A stretch of DNA of 64,000 nucleotides, from contig NZ_JBMOUD010000010.1 in NCBI RefSeq assembly GCF_049319665.1, forward strand, positions 62,001 through 126,000. Direction: 5' to 3'. The stretch comes from JBMOUD01 sp049319665. GTDB taxonomy: Bacteria > Pseudomonadota > Gammaproteobacteria > Enterobacterales > Enterobacteriaceae. The notes beneath the pieces were generated by a model. The model did not search any database. It was given only the letters and a program-made list of their open reading frames with translations, and was not told where the DNA came from. Position numbers and translations under genes: made by a program. How positions within the stretch are numbered: the stretch's first letter is position 1; each line of letters begins with the position of its first letter. This document shows, piece by piece, positions 1 to 8,633 of this stretch.

Positions 1-1
1 T

Positions 2-301
2 GCGAACAGTGTCGAGCGAGTCCTTTTTCAAGGGTTCGATACCTACACAGGCAACAACCGAGAAGTTCACGAACGCTGTGCTGAGTTGGTTTCGCGGGCA
101 ATCGAGTTTGCCAACACGGAGCGAACTGAAATGTTGCCGATGGTCTTGGATGAATTACGGCAAATGGAGGAGACAGTTGTTAGAGCTGTCCCGGCACTTG
201 GCTCAGATGTACCAGCGCTGCACCTTGAACTCATCCGGAGAGCTACGTTAGCGATAGGGGAATTGACTAGCTCCGATCAGCCTGAGGAGGCCAGATCATG
301 A
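2..301 (+). CDS. C-terminal end of an unidentified protein (cut by window edge)
   Basis: An open frame enters from the left edge with no stop and ends at a TGA at 299-301. The visible 99 residues are acidic and helix-forming, with no cysteine cluster or membrane segment. The stop overlaps the ATG of the HNH gene in an ATGA tetranucleotide, so the two genes are probably translationally coupled. In Septu-type and retron-associated pairs the gene before an HNH nuclease encodes an AAA/ABC-like ATPase, and this could be the tail of one, but no Walker motif is in view. The identity is therefore inference from context. A TTG at 86 is only an internal codon. Confidence 0.6.
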   Translation, partial: ANSVERVLFQGFDTYTGNNREVHERCAELVSRAIEFANTERTEMLPMVLDELRQMEETVVRAVPALGSDVPALHLELIRRATLAIGELTSSDQPEEARS

Positions 302-1023
302 ACCAACTAGTAACGGCTGAGATAGATTTCGGGATGAACGTACTGACCTCAATCGAGGCTCGAGCTTTCTATCGTGCATGGAGAAAAATTGCGTCAAACA
401 GAGCTGGGTCCTGGTCTGCCATTCGTAATGCTACATTTACGGTTGCGAGCAAAAAAAAACGGTCGGGTGTTGATGTCATATCAGCACTTCGTGACCACCT
501 TGTTGCTCTGCAGGCTGAACGCTGCTGTTACTGTCGACGTCTGCTTGCTGGGATAGCCTATGCGCGGCCTATTGAGCACATCCTACCCCAAAACATTTAC
601 GGGCATTACACGTTTACTTACCGTAATCTTGCCGTGGCATGCTTCGACTGTAATCACGTAAAAAGTAAAGCCAACTGGTCAAACTGGCCAACAAATCGTA
701 GGGTGTACATTAATGAAAAGAGCTGTAACAGTTTTTTTCATGCCCGTTTCCATGATTATGACTCCCATGTCAGATATCTTCACTTGGAGACGAATGGCGC
801 ATCGGTCAGCATTTACGTTGGCTTGACTCCTCAAGGACGACATCTTTGCGTTGAGCTACTGAAAAAGTCCTCGGGAAGAACTCTTGCGGAAAGCGCCAAC
901 CCACGATTTTCTGCCGCAATGAGTAAACTTCGTGGCCAAGTTCAGCAGATGAGGGCGGCTACTGACGACACTAAGTTGTTAGACTTTATGGAAGCGTTGG
1001 AACTTGCCGCTGACCCGCAGTGA
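298..1023 (+). CDS. HNH endonuclease, possible Septu PtuB-like effector
   Basis: This 241-residue protein has a zinc-bound HNH core. CCYC lies at residues 76-79, IEHILPQ at 92-98 with the general-base histidine H94, the HNH asparagine N110 follows, and CFDCN lies at 115-119. The CxxC, EH, N and CxxC order and spacing fit the HNH nucleases of Septu (PtuB) and retron-linked systems. These act as the nuclease partner of an ATPase encoded just upstream. The start ATG overlaps the previous stop (ATGA), and GAGG at 286-289 is a usable ribosome site. The residues after about 130 match no domain I recognise. HNH assignment is firm; a defence role is inferred. Confidence 0.82.
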   Translation: MNQLVTAEIDFGMNVLTSIEARAFYRAWRKIASNRAGSWSAIRNATFTVASKKKRSGVDVISALRDHLVALQAERCCYCRRLLAGIAYARPIEHILPQNIYGHYTFTYRNLAVACFDCNHVKSKANWSNWPTNRRVYINEKSCNSFFHARFHDYDSHVRYLHLETNGASVSIYVGLTPQGRHLCVELLKKSSGRTLAESANPRFSAAMSKLRGQVQQMRAATDDTKLLDFMEALELAADPQ

Positions 1024-1371
1024 AGGAGTAAACGTCTGGCAGGGGCGACAGTAAGGCAACTTATTTTGGGGGGCATAGTTATCAAGTAAAGACGTTCTAT
1101 CAAAAGACTATCCCCCACTTGATCCTGCTCTTTGACCTACTATGCGAGATTTCGCCTTCGGCGAAACGGGCCGATAACAAGCTGCAACTTGTCCCATTAC
1201 GAAGGCCATTTTGCGACTATATACACATTCTCAAAATGGTATTTTTTATGGTATTAAATGGCAGGTGGGGTTTAAGTTATTTTAAAATAATGGTTTTCTT
1301 TCCCTATCAATAATCGAGTGGGAATAGTATACGGCCACTTGTTAACGATTTGAGTCGATAGCAAAACCCGC

Positions 1372-1404
1372 AAGCCCTCTGATAAAACAGGGGGCTTTCT
1401 CTTT
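1372..1404 (+). terminator. Rho-independent terminator after the HNH unit
   Basis: AAGCCCTCTG (1372-1381) pairs with CAGGGGGCTT (1388-1397) over ten base pairs including one G-U, around an ATAAAA loop, and is followed by a T-rich tract TTCTCTTTTCT. It lies about 350 bases past the HNH stop. I see no other gene in 1024-1370; small open frames there look non-coding. Confidence 0.75.
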
Positions 1405-1441
1405 TCTACGATTGATAACGAATTCTGAAAGCCTCAAATTT

Positions 1442-1735
1442 TTACCGGTGTTTTTGACGATAACTGGTACCTCGCACGACAATCAGCAGATCCTCACTGT
1501 TAGCGAGGGTGTAGTTTCCGCCGTTCATTCGCGTCTGGCAGTTCAGCAGATTGAGGAAGTCGTAAAAATTTACCGGCCCCGTAATCAATGGAATTTGAAT
1601 ACTTTCTATTTCTAAGCCAGAGCAAACGAAAGTCATCAGAAATAAGATACCAGTGAGCAATATTGTACGAGGCGCCTTCCACTTTTGAGTCGTGAAAGTA
1701 TTGTTGTCATAGCGTTTCTCATAATATGTCAGAGC
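1442..1735 (-). pseudogene. Remnant reading frame with a membrane segment, no good start
   Basis: On the minus strand a frame stays open from about 1765 to a stop at 1442. It reads like a real protein: a basic stretch, then a hydrophobic segment (ILLTGILFLMTFVCSG), then a polar 50-residue tail. No ATG or GTG begins the frame. The first possible start, a TTG at 1660, has no ribosome site and lies inside the hydrophobic segment. The upstream end runs into the promoter of the toxin-antitoxin operon. I read it as a decayed gene for a small membrane or lipoprotein-like product, possibly interrupted when the TA module arrived. A chance open frame is the alternative. Confidence 0.35.
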
Positions 1736-1753
1736 TATCAGATGTGGAGGGGC

Positions 1754-1782
1754 TTGACTGTATCTCTATTGAGATACAGTAT
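1754..1782 (+). promoter_or_regulatory. Toxin-antitoxin promoter with palindromic operator
   Basis: ACTGTATCTC (1757-1766) and GAGATACAGT (1771-1780) are perfect ten-base inverted arms around TATT. A TTGACT -35-like box (1754-1759) and a CAGTAT -10-like box (1777-1782), 17 bases apart, flank and overlap the palindrome. Binding of the antitoxin or toxin-antitoxin complex there would block RNA polymerase, the usual autoregulation of such operons. Confidence 0.7.
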
Positions 1783-1812
1783 GAGTAAAAGTCCACAAAA
1801 GGAGACATCACG

Positions 1813-2112
1813 ATGGCTGCTCAAACATCCATGCTACACATTCGTATAGACGAAAAACTGAAGGCTGATGCTGCCGAAACGCTCGCTAATGTCGGCTTGT
1901 CTTTATCGGATGCAGTGCGGATCTTTCTAACCCGAGTGACCAAGGAGGGAGGATTGCCAATGGGACTGACTATTGACCCGGAAGCTTATGATCAATGGTT
2001 TCGCGATAAGGTGCATGAGGCTCTGGCTGACCCGCGCCTATCAGTGACACATCAGCAGGTGATGGATGAGGCGCAAGACTTGATCAACAGGAAGCGTCGT
2101 GCCAGAACTTGA
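1813..2112 (+). CDS. RelB/DinJ-family antitoxin
   Basis: The 99-residue product has the N-terminal ribbon-helix-helix signature of the DinJ/RelB family. A short strand (MLHIRIDEKLKADA) is followed by two helices (TLANVGLSLSDAVRIFLTRV). The C-terminal half is acidic and helical, the part that normally wraps around and neutralises the toxin. AAAGGAG lies just before the ATG. The 3' end overlaps the toxin gene by 14 bases. The protein should dimerise, bind the palindrome upstream and repress the operon. Confidence 0.85.
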   Translation: MAAQTSMLHIRIDEKLKADAAETLANVGLSLSDAVRIFLTRVTKEGGLPMGLTIDPEAYDQWFRDKVHEALADPRLSVTHQQVMDEAQDLINRKRRART

Positions 2113-2386
2113 ATGGTCGCAACTAGCTCGCGCTGATTTACTAGCGATTGTCGATTATATTTCGGATGACAATCCCGATGCTGCGCAACATCTTAAAGAC
2201 GATATTGAGTCCAAAGTGGCGAAGCTAGCAGAGCATCCGAAGCATTATCGGCAGGGACGCATTAAGGGCACGCGGGAAATGGTCGTCCGAGAAAATTATA
2301 TCCTTGTGTATATAGAAAACCCTTTTATTGTTCGCATTCTGCGCGTGATGCACGCCGCGCAACAGTGGCAGCCCGTTAACGAGTAA
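2099..2386 (+). CDS. RelE/ParE-superfamily toxin
   Basis: The 95-residue product starts at a GTG inside the antitoxin gene. It shows the RelE/ParE fold pattern: an N-terminal strand and WSQLARADLLAIVDYI helix, a second helix, then strands with GRIKGTREMVVRENYILVYI and the closing VRILRVMHAAQQW. RelE-like members cut mRNA in the ribosome and ParE-like members poison gyrase. The sequence alone does not decide, although the end (RVMHAAQQW) and the TREMVV segment are common in ParE-annotated members. Translation is presumably coupled to the antitoxin. Confidence 0.85.
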   Translation: MPELEWSQLARADLLAIVDYISDDNPDAAQHLKDDIESKVAKLAEHPKHYRQGRIKGTREMVVRENYILVYIENPFIVRILRVMHAAQQWQPVNE

Positions 2387-2695
2387 AGATGGTCATTTCT
2401 CGAAGATTAGCCCACATCATGCGGTCTACCCGACGATAAATTTTTCACCTCACGACCAATAGCCCCAAGATGGGTTGAGCGAAAATCAGTTGAGTACTTA
2501 AGGCTATAACCCAGTGTGCGATCCAGGCCAATATGCGCAATCCAAATAATGTAGTGGCACACTGAATTTATACACCTCAATAATCGGCGTTGTGTCAAGA
2601 CGGCAAGAAAATGCATCCTGATGCGCTGACTTAGATAAGTGATTCGGGTAGGTGCTTGTAGCCAACAGGAAGGTCATGCCAAGTATGACGGGATG
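2387..2695. other. Intergenic stretch without a supported gene
   Basis: This stretch separates the toxin gene from the LysR gene, which ends at 2696. A 69-codon minus-strand frame (2407-2616) is present but has no ribosome site or recognisable motif. No convincing terminator was found. Confidence 0.4.
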
Positions 2696-3556
2696 TCACT
2701 TCAACGTTTTAAAGGTCGTGATAATTTCCTCAATCAATAACGTGGCGATGATATTCTCTTTCTGTCGTTCACTGCTGACGACGGCGATATCCAGCACGGG
2801 CAAGTCGGGTAATGCGTTATGTGGCGACATAATCAGATGGGCGGGGGCGCAACATCGTGTCAGTACCGAGACCGCCAAGCCACTTTCGGCAACGGCTATC
2901 TGACCGGCGATATAAGGGCTGTTATACATCACCCGATAGCCACCCGGTAAAGCATCCAGAATGTGGGTAATTTTTTTCCTGGCTTCACTACCAAATTCAT
3001 ACATTGCGACCGGCAAAGGGGCATGCTCTAACCGTATTGCCGCCATCGTTCCCGCCCAGACCAGAGGTTCGCTGGTTAAGAATATCCCTCTGCTCGGGCT
3101 ATCCCGGGTGATAATGGCGACATCAAGTTCTCCGCTGTCAATTTTAGGGAGCAGCTGTGAAGAGGGTTCGCATAACAGTGATATTTCAACTTGGGGATAG
3201 CGTTGGGTAAATGAGCGCAGAATAGACGGCAGGTAATAAGAGGCATAGTCATCCGGGATACCTAAGCTGATTTTTCCGCGTTGCTCATTGCCTGAAACAT
3301 GATGAATCGCCTGCGCGTGTATTTTCAGAATGCTATCGGCATATTTCATCAGTTCATGACCCGCCGGGGTTAACTGAATACTCTTAGTCTCACGGTTAAA
3401 TACCGTGGTTCCCAGCACCTCTTCAATATTTTTGATATGCATACTAATAGCCGACTGAGAGCGGCTCAGATGGCGTGATGACGCAGTCATTGAGCCGCTA
3501 TGGACGACGGAGATAAACGTCCGCAGCCACTGAATTTCTAGATCCTTTTTAGCCAT
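2696..3556 (-). CDS. LysR-family transcriptional regulator
   Basis: This is a 286-residue LysR protein. The winged helix-turn-helix lies at residues 8-66 (FISVVHSGSMTASSRHLSRSQSAISMHIKNIEEVLG), followed by a linker helix and a periplasmic-binding-type effector domain beginning near residue 95 (KISLGIPDDYASYYLP). The gene is divergent from the DMT exporter gene at 3650 with a 93-base shared promoter region. By the usual LysR pattern it probably controls that exporter and itself. The effector is unknown; an exported amino acid or metabolite would fit. Confidence 0.88.
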   Translation of the reverse strand: MAKKDLEIQWLRTFISVVHSGSMTASSRHLSRSQSAISMHIKNIEEVLGTTVFNRETKSIQLTPAGHELMKYADSILKIHAQAIHHVSGNEQRGKISLGIPDDYASYYLPSILRSFTQRYPQVEISLLCEPSSQLLPKIDSGELDVAIITRDSPSRGIFLTSEPLVWAGTMAAIRLEHAPLPVAMYEFGSEARKKITHILDALPGGYRVMYNSPYIAGQIAVAESGLAVSVLTRCCAPAHLIMSPHNALPDLPVLDIAVVSSERQKENIIATLLIEEIITTFKTLK

Positions 3557-3649
3557 GTTGCCACCTATTCGATAATCGAATGATATCGTGCGTAATTATG
3601 CGTTTTTATAAAGCATGCCTCAACGCTAGAATTTTGGCAGGGGGAAAAT

Positions 3650-4507
3650 ATGCGTACTATTGGGTTTCAAGCTTCAGTTGGCGTGCATTTGTGCACCATG
3701 TTATTTGGGTTATCAGCCGTGCTAGCTAAAGGCCTGTCGCTGCCGGCCGTGGATATTGTCGCCGGGCGGGCGCTATGGGCATCTATCACATTATCAATGG
3801 TGCTTTTTATTTTGCGCCGCGCTCAGTGGGCCACACTTTCGTGGCGTGATGGCTTGCACTTAATATGCAACGGCATACTATTGGCCGTGCACTGGATGTG
3901 CTTTTTTATTGGTGTTGAACAAGGCGGCGTCGCGGTAGGAACACTGGGATTTGCCTGTTTTCCGGTATTCGTGGCTTTGTTCGGTCGGGCGCTGTTTGGC
4001 ACGCCGGTGACAGGACGTAATGTGATAGCGATGCTGTTAGTTGCGTTCGGGCTAGCGGTTATCTCTCCCGGCGTACTCTCATCACCCGCAGAGGGTATCG
4101 CGCTCGCCTGGGCGCTGGCCGCTGGTTTATCCTATGCGGTGATCGTGCTTTACAATAGCCATGTTAAAACGGCGGCCCTGCCGCTGCAGTCTTCCTGCAT
4201 TCAATGTATTGCCTGCGCGCTGGTTACTTTACCTTGGGGCTATCCGGCTTTTAGCCGTGCTGCCAGCGAAAGCTTTTGGCACGTGTTACTTATCGGTGTG
4301 CTATGTACCGGTCTGGCTTATAGCCTGCTGACTTTTGCATTAAAAAAAGTGGATGCGGGAAGAGCCGCGATCATTATTTCTCTGGAACCGGTGTGGGCTA
4401 TTCTTTTTGCCGCATTGTGGTTTGGCACGCTGCCGAATATACATACTCTGGCGGGAGGCGGGCTGATTATTGCTGCCGTGATAATTAGCGCAAGGGCACG
4501 AAGATAA
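3650..4507 (+). CDS. DMT-superfamily (EamA/RhtA-like) exporter
   Basis: The 285-residue inner-membrane protein has about ten hydrophobic segments in two EamA repeats (roughly residues 7-135 and 145-283). The second repeat contains the typical LEPVWAILFAALWFG signature. AGGGGGAAAAT just before the ATG serves as the ribosome site. Family members export amino acids and other small metabolites. The divergent LysR gene suggests substrate-induced expression. The substrate cannot be named from sequence. Confidence 0.85.
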   Translation: MRTIGFQASVGVHLCTMLFGLSAVLAKGLSLPAVDIVAGRALWASITLSMVLFILRRAQWATLSWRDGLHLICNGILLAVHWMCFFIGVEQGGVAVGTLGFACFPVFVALFGRALFGTPVTGRNVIAMLLVAFGLAVISPGVLSSPAEGIALAWALAAGLSYAVIVLYNSHVKTAALPLQSSCIQCIACALVTLPWGYPAFSRAASESFWHVLLIGVLCTGLAYSLLTFALKKVDAGRAAIIISLEPVWAILFAALWFGTLPNIHTLAGGGLIIAAVIISARARR

Positions 4508-4642
4508 TCGCGGGTTATTTTGATGAGCATAATAGCCGTAGCACTGATAAATCCCGCTCGGTTTTATTTGCGCTAAGATATCTATACCAAAAATATATCC
4601 AGCAGAGGCGATTGCCTCTAATAAAGGGCGATAACTCTACCT

Positions 4643-6625
4643 ATGTTTAAACGTCTCCTGTCTGCCCTGAGTGGCAAAAAAAATGATACCAATACCTCCG
4701 CCGTTTCTGGTGCAACGAAGACATTAGAAACTTTGCCAAGCAATGAAGAGCTGATTGTCGCTTATGATGCGCATGGTCAAGAGATGCGTATCGCCCGCAG
4801 TGATTGGCGTGACAGCATCTTTCTGCCTGCTTTGCAGGAAAAGTGGAACGATGCGGGTGAGCTCTACGATACGATTATATCCGGCTTGAATGATGGTTTT
4901 GTTGCTGACCTGATACCCGCGGCTGAACGTTTGGTTGAGATTGACCATATTCCCGAGCGTAGCCACGTTATTCAAGGCATTGTGCTGATGCAAAATGGTC
5001 AGCTCGACGCAGCGGAAAACACCTTGCGGATCGGTATAGCTAAGGCTGGTGAGACGGGAAATCTGCTGACTAATCTGGCTAAGGTATTCTCCGCGCGTGG
5101 TGAGGAAACGCGTGCCGATGAAATACTTTGGCAATCGATACAGGCTGACCCGAATCAAGATAATGGCTTGCAGTGGTGGGCAATTATCCAGCAGGAACGC
5201 GGGGGAGAAGCGAGTTATCTGGCTGCACTGCAAAAGGCAGCGGCGTTGCCCGGCAGTTGGCTAGCGCAGTTATGGTTGGCACGTCATTATCTGGAACATA
5301 AAGACATTGAAGCTGCTCGTACTTTATATGTCGAAGTGTTGACTGAAGGGTTGTACGACCAAAATGCATTAATGATGATTTCCGGCGATCTGGGTAACAA
5401 TGAGCAGATCCCGCTGCTCGTCGAGCTCATTGCACCAATCTACGATGAGCACAAACATGAGCCGATGGCTGGCCTTAACTTGTTGCGTGCTTATCAGGCG
5501 CTGGGTAATGCTGAAGAAGGCGAAAAGCTATTAAGTCGCCTGTATGCACTGAACTTCCCGCCAATCAAACAACATCTCGATCAGTTCGCGCAAGCTTTCC
5601 AACAGATGAACAGGCAAGCCGCACAGGCGACGCCAATCGATCCTGCTAATGTGAAGTTCAGCACCTTGTCCTTGACTCAACCTATCTGGCATTACGGGCT
5701 ATGCAAAGCCGATTGGCTTTTTGCGCATAAGCCTAAGGATGCACAACAAGTCGGGTTCTTCGCATTTTCAAAAATGACCGACGGCACAGAACAGGCCGAA
5801 TCGCAACGTGAAGACGATGTTGGCCGTTTGGCTCGCGCTTTGCCCCTTTACTTTGCGGAAGCCAGTCATTATTGGAGCCACTATGCGGCCAGTGTTTATA
5901 TTATCGTCGCAGAAGGCATTGGCCCGGTGTTATCCGCGTCTGAGAGCGATGGACAGCCACTGTTCGATATCGTCCCGCCGACGATGACGTATTTTGTTAC
6001 CGGCGAAATCGGCAGTTCGGGGCAGGGGGAGCAGCTGCAATGGCGAGTATCGCTAAGCTTATGGGACTGCGCTCGTCGTACCAGGCATGCGGTTGAACAT
6101 GGTGAGTCAAGCGAAGCCGGGTTAGGGGCGTTAGTTCTCGACCTTGAACAACGCCTGCTCACGCATATTGGTCAGCAACGGGAGCAGCCGATAGATGCTT
6201 TTTACTTGCGTCCTTCTGTTGAGGCCATGCCGATTTATTTAACCGCCTTGGGACAAGCATTGATGCTTACACTCGCGGCGAATGAACAAATGCCTAAGTC
6301 TGCATTGTGGGGCGAGCGGGCCATGCTGGATTGGCCGCTTAATATGGCGTTGCATTGGCCAGGCGTTGAGGTGCCTAAGTTGATGTATATCTCCGAGTTG
6401 GGCCAGGCCTGCAACTATCAGTCGGATGTATTGGCTGAGTATCAGCGGCGAAGCTTGGATCTGCTGCGTAAAGCGCAAGAAGAGGACAGCCCGGCCGCCA
6501 GTCTGGCTCCGCTGGTATGGAAAATATTTGGCATGAACGATGAATTTAATGCTCATCGCCAGAATGTGCCTGCCGATGCCAGTGCCGCGTATGTAGCATG
6601 GCTGGACAGAGTGGCAGAGAAGTAA
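4643..6625 (+). CDS. Large TPR-repeat protein of unknown function
   Basis: The product is a 660-residue soluble protein without a signal peptide. Residues about 90-320 contain repeated TPR-like helix pairs (for example ERSHVIQGIVLMQNGQLDAAENTL, ARHYLEHKDIEAARTLYVEVL and NLLRAYQALGNAEEGEKLLSRLYAL). The rest (about 340-660) looks globular with several conserved-looking tryptophans and matches nothing I recognise. TPR regions mediate protein-protein contacts. The gene stands alone between a DMT exporter and its own terminator. No catalytic motif is visible. Confidence 0.75.
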   Translation: MFKRLLSALSGKKNDTNTSAVSGATKTLETLPSNEELIVAYDAHGQEMRIARSDWRDSIFLPALQEKWNDAGELYDTIISGLNDGFVADLIPAAERLVEIDHIPERSHVIQGIVLMQNGQLDAAENTLRIGIAKAGETGNLLTNLAKVFSARGEETRADEILWQSIQADPNQDNGLQWWAIIQQERGGEASYLAALQKAAALPGSWLAQLWLARHYLEHKDIEAARTLYVEVLTEGLYDQNALMMISGDLGNNEQIPLLVELIAPIYDEHKHEPMAGLNLLRAYQALGNAEEGEKLLSRLYALNFPPIKQHLDQFAQAFQQMNRQAAQATPIDPANVKFSTLSLTQPIWHYGLCKADWLFAHKPKDAQQVGFFAFSKMTDGTEQAESQREDDVGRLARALPLYFAEASHYWSHYAASVYIIVAEGIGPVLSASESDGQPLFDIVPPTMTYFVTGEIGSSGQGEQLQWRVSLSLWDCARRTRHAVEHGESSEAGLGALVLDLEQRLLTHIGQQREQPIDAFYLRPSVEAMPIYLTALGQALMLTLAANEQMPKSALWGERAMLDWPLNMALHWPGVEVPKLMYISELGQACNYQSDVLAEYQRRSLDLLRKAQEEDSPAASLAPLVWKIFGMNDEFNAHRQNVPADASAAYVAWLDRVAEK

Positions 6626-6662
6626 ATATACAGTCTGCTTACTAATAGATCAGTAAAACTTG

Positions 6663-6692
6663 GCCCGCTCATATAGCGGGCTTTTGGTTCTT
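6663..6692 (+). terminator. Terminator after the TPR gene
   Basis: GCCCGCT (6663-6669) pairs perfectly with AGCGGGC (6675-6681) around CATAT, followed by TTTTGGTTCTTT. It lies about 40 bases past the TPR stop. Confidence 0.8.
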
Positions 6693-6740
6693 TATTTAAC
6701 TCGTTATTTAATTCTTTATTTGGCGCGAGGCTCCTAACCC

Positions 6741-7364
6741 TCAGTTAAAAAACGCCAACTTAATCGCAAATATCGCCAGGCATAATCCCGCCGTCTTCTC
6801 TAGCAGAAAGATCATCCCAGGCCGCGCGCGCACGCTATCTGCAACCGAGGCGGTCAGTGTGATCATCACTGTACAATAGATGACCGTCAGCACGGCGGCC
6901 GTTGCTGCCAGACATGCAAAGGTGATCAATCCTTGGCTGTGAACCGGGTCGATAAACAGCGGCAGAAACATCACATAGAATAGAATCGGTTTTGGGTTGG
7001 TCAGGGTAATCACTAACCCTTGCCAAAAGGGCGTTCTTTTTTGCGTGGTTGGCGGTGGGGCGGCGCTCGTCCGTGCTTTCATCAACAATTGCGCGCCCAT
7101 CCATAGCAGATAAGCAGCACCTAGCCATTTGATGGCCTGAAACAGATGGGGTGACGAATCTAAAAGAGTTGCTACACCTGCAATAGCCAGCCAAAGTAAG
7201 GTTTGATCGCCGATGATGATCCCCATCAGGCAGATAAATCCGCTGCGCGCCCCGCCTTTACTGGTACTGGTAATCAGGACCAGATTGCCCGGTCCCGGGA
7301 TAATTAATAGCAGAATAAATGACAGGACAAAGGTCCCATAGTTAATGATGCCCGGCATGCTCAT
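6741..7364 (-). CDS. LysE/RhtB-family exporter
   Basis: This 207-residue membrane protein has the LysE/RhtB layout: six hydrophobic segments, PGPG near residue 25, and the TLTNPKPILFYVMFLPLF signature after the central polar loop. Members export amino acids such as lysine, homoserine, threonine or leucine. It is divergent from a LysR gene at 7565 over a 200-base gap, an arrangement typical of LysE-LysG pairs. The actual substrate is not determined. Confidence 0.87.
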   Translation of the reverse strand: MSMPGIINYGTFVLSFILLLIIPGPGNLVLITSTSKGGARSGFICLMGIIIGDQTLLWLAIAGVATLLDSSPHLFQAIKWLGAAYLLWMGAQLLMKARTSAAPPPTTQKRTPFWQGLVITLTNPKPILFYVMFLPLFIDPVHSQGLITFACLAATAAVLTVIYCTVMITLTASVADSVRARPGMIFLLEKTAGLCLAIFAIKLAFFN

Positions 7365-7564
7365 AATTCCTTCAAAAATAATGTGTTAAACCTAAGGTCT
7401 TATTGGTTTGGTATATCAAAAGAGAGAAGAAGTCTCCGTCTGCTCAGCCAACATATGATGAAAATCCTGCTGATATCCGGCAACCGAAAATCGTGATATG
7501 TTTGCTGTATCTATGAAAGAATTCGATTTGTCATTCGACAACTCTTTAATAACTGACTGATAAA

Positions 7565-8485
7565 ATGTCCAAGATTAAGCTCAACCAGCTGGAAATGCTG
7601 ATTGCGGTAGTAGAAAACAACGGTTTCAGCGCCGCCGCCGCCGCTTTAGGCTGCACTCAGTCGCGTATCAGTCATGCTATCGTTGAACTGGAACAACATC
7701 TGAACATCCGTTTATTACACCGTTCTCGTACCGGCTGTGTGCCGACGCCTGCCTGTATGCGCATCTTGCAAGATGCGCAAAAAGTGATGCGGCTGGTGGC
7801 GGGAATCGAACAAGTTGCCGCAGAAACGCCACAGATCGCCGGGCGTATTCGAGTTGCCTGTTTCCGTAGCGCTACCGCGTATATTCTTCCTCCCTGTTTG
7901 GAGGCGCTGGCTTTGTCATGGCCGGATATTCATTTGGATATTGATGATAGTGCGACCGAATATCACCATATTGACGAGGCGGTCTCTTCAGGACGAGCCG
8001 ATATTGGTGTGACGATTAATGGACATTTGCCGGATATGCACGTGGTTCCTTACGTCAGCGATCCCTACGTACTATTACTCCCGCGAACATTTCGCTTACA
8101 ACAGCCTTTTAGCTGGCGTCAGTTGGAGGCTTTGCCGCTGATTCAACCCAGCGTAAATACACTGACGATGGTGATTGAGCGCTGTCGAGAAATGGGGCTG
8201 CGTAATGAGGTAATACATAAATTGGCCAGCGATAGCGGCATTGTGGGGCTGGTCAATCAGGGGATTGGTTTTTCTATTATGCCTTGGTTATCGATACTTC
8301 CAGTCCCCGACAATATGCGTATTTTGGAATTACCTCAGCCACTGCGACGTCATCTCTATATTATGACCCGTGCCGAAAACCGTCACGATAGGGTGATATC
8401 AACGCTGATTAATCTCCTGCGAGACAAAGCGCTAATTCGTACTACCCATGTTTGGCGATCCGGAATGTTGGCTTTCGACTACTAA
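7565..8485 (+). CDS. LysR-family regulator, probable controller of the adjacent LysE exporter
   Basis: This 306-residue LysR regulator has its N-terminal DNA-binding domain at residues 5-63 (LNQLEMLIAVVENNGFSAAAAALGCTQSRISHAI) and the effector domain from about residue 93 (GRIRVACFRSATAYILPP). It faces the LysE-like gene, so it probably activates that exporter when an amino acid accumulates, as LysG or ArgP do. The last 20 residues are not typical of the family core. The start ATG at 7565 has no strong ribosome site. Confidence 0.87.
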   Translation: MSKIKLNQLEMLIAVVENNGFSAAAAALGCTQSRISHAIVELEQHLNIRLLHRSRTGCVPTPACMRILQDAQKVMRLVAGIEQVAAETPQIAGRIRVACFRSATAYILPPCLEALALSWPDIHLDIDDSATEYHHIDEAVSSGRADIGVTINGHLPDMHVVPYVSDPYVLLLPRTFRLQQPFSWRQLEALPLIQPSVNTLTMVIERCREMGLRNEVIHKLASDSGIVGLVNQGIGFSIMPWLSILPVPDNMRILELPQPLRRHLYIMTRAENRHDRVISTLINLLRDKALIRTTHVWRSGMLAFDY

Positions 8486-8633
8486 GTAAATCTCCTTGCG
8501 AGCGATGTGGATAACGAGGGCACAAAATGATGCGTTTATGCTTTTTTTATCGTTGTGTAACGCGTTACATTTTCATAATATGCGCTGACAGTGAAGGGTG
8601 AGCATTCTTAGGTAGTCGGAATTCTGTTCCGCT

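Noticed and set aside
2407..2616. 69-codon minus-strand frame as a gene
   Set aside because: No ribosome site, no motif, and an irregular composition; not supported.
4724..5233. 169-codon open frame antisense to the TPR gene
   Set aside because: The overlying plus-strand gene has clear TPR repeats; the antisense product has no motif or ribosome site.
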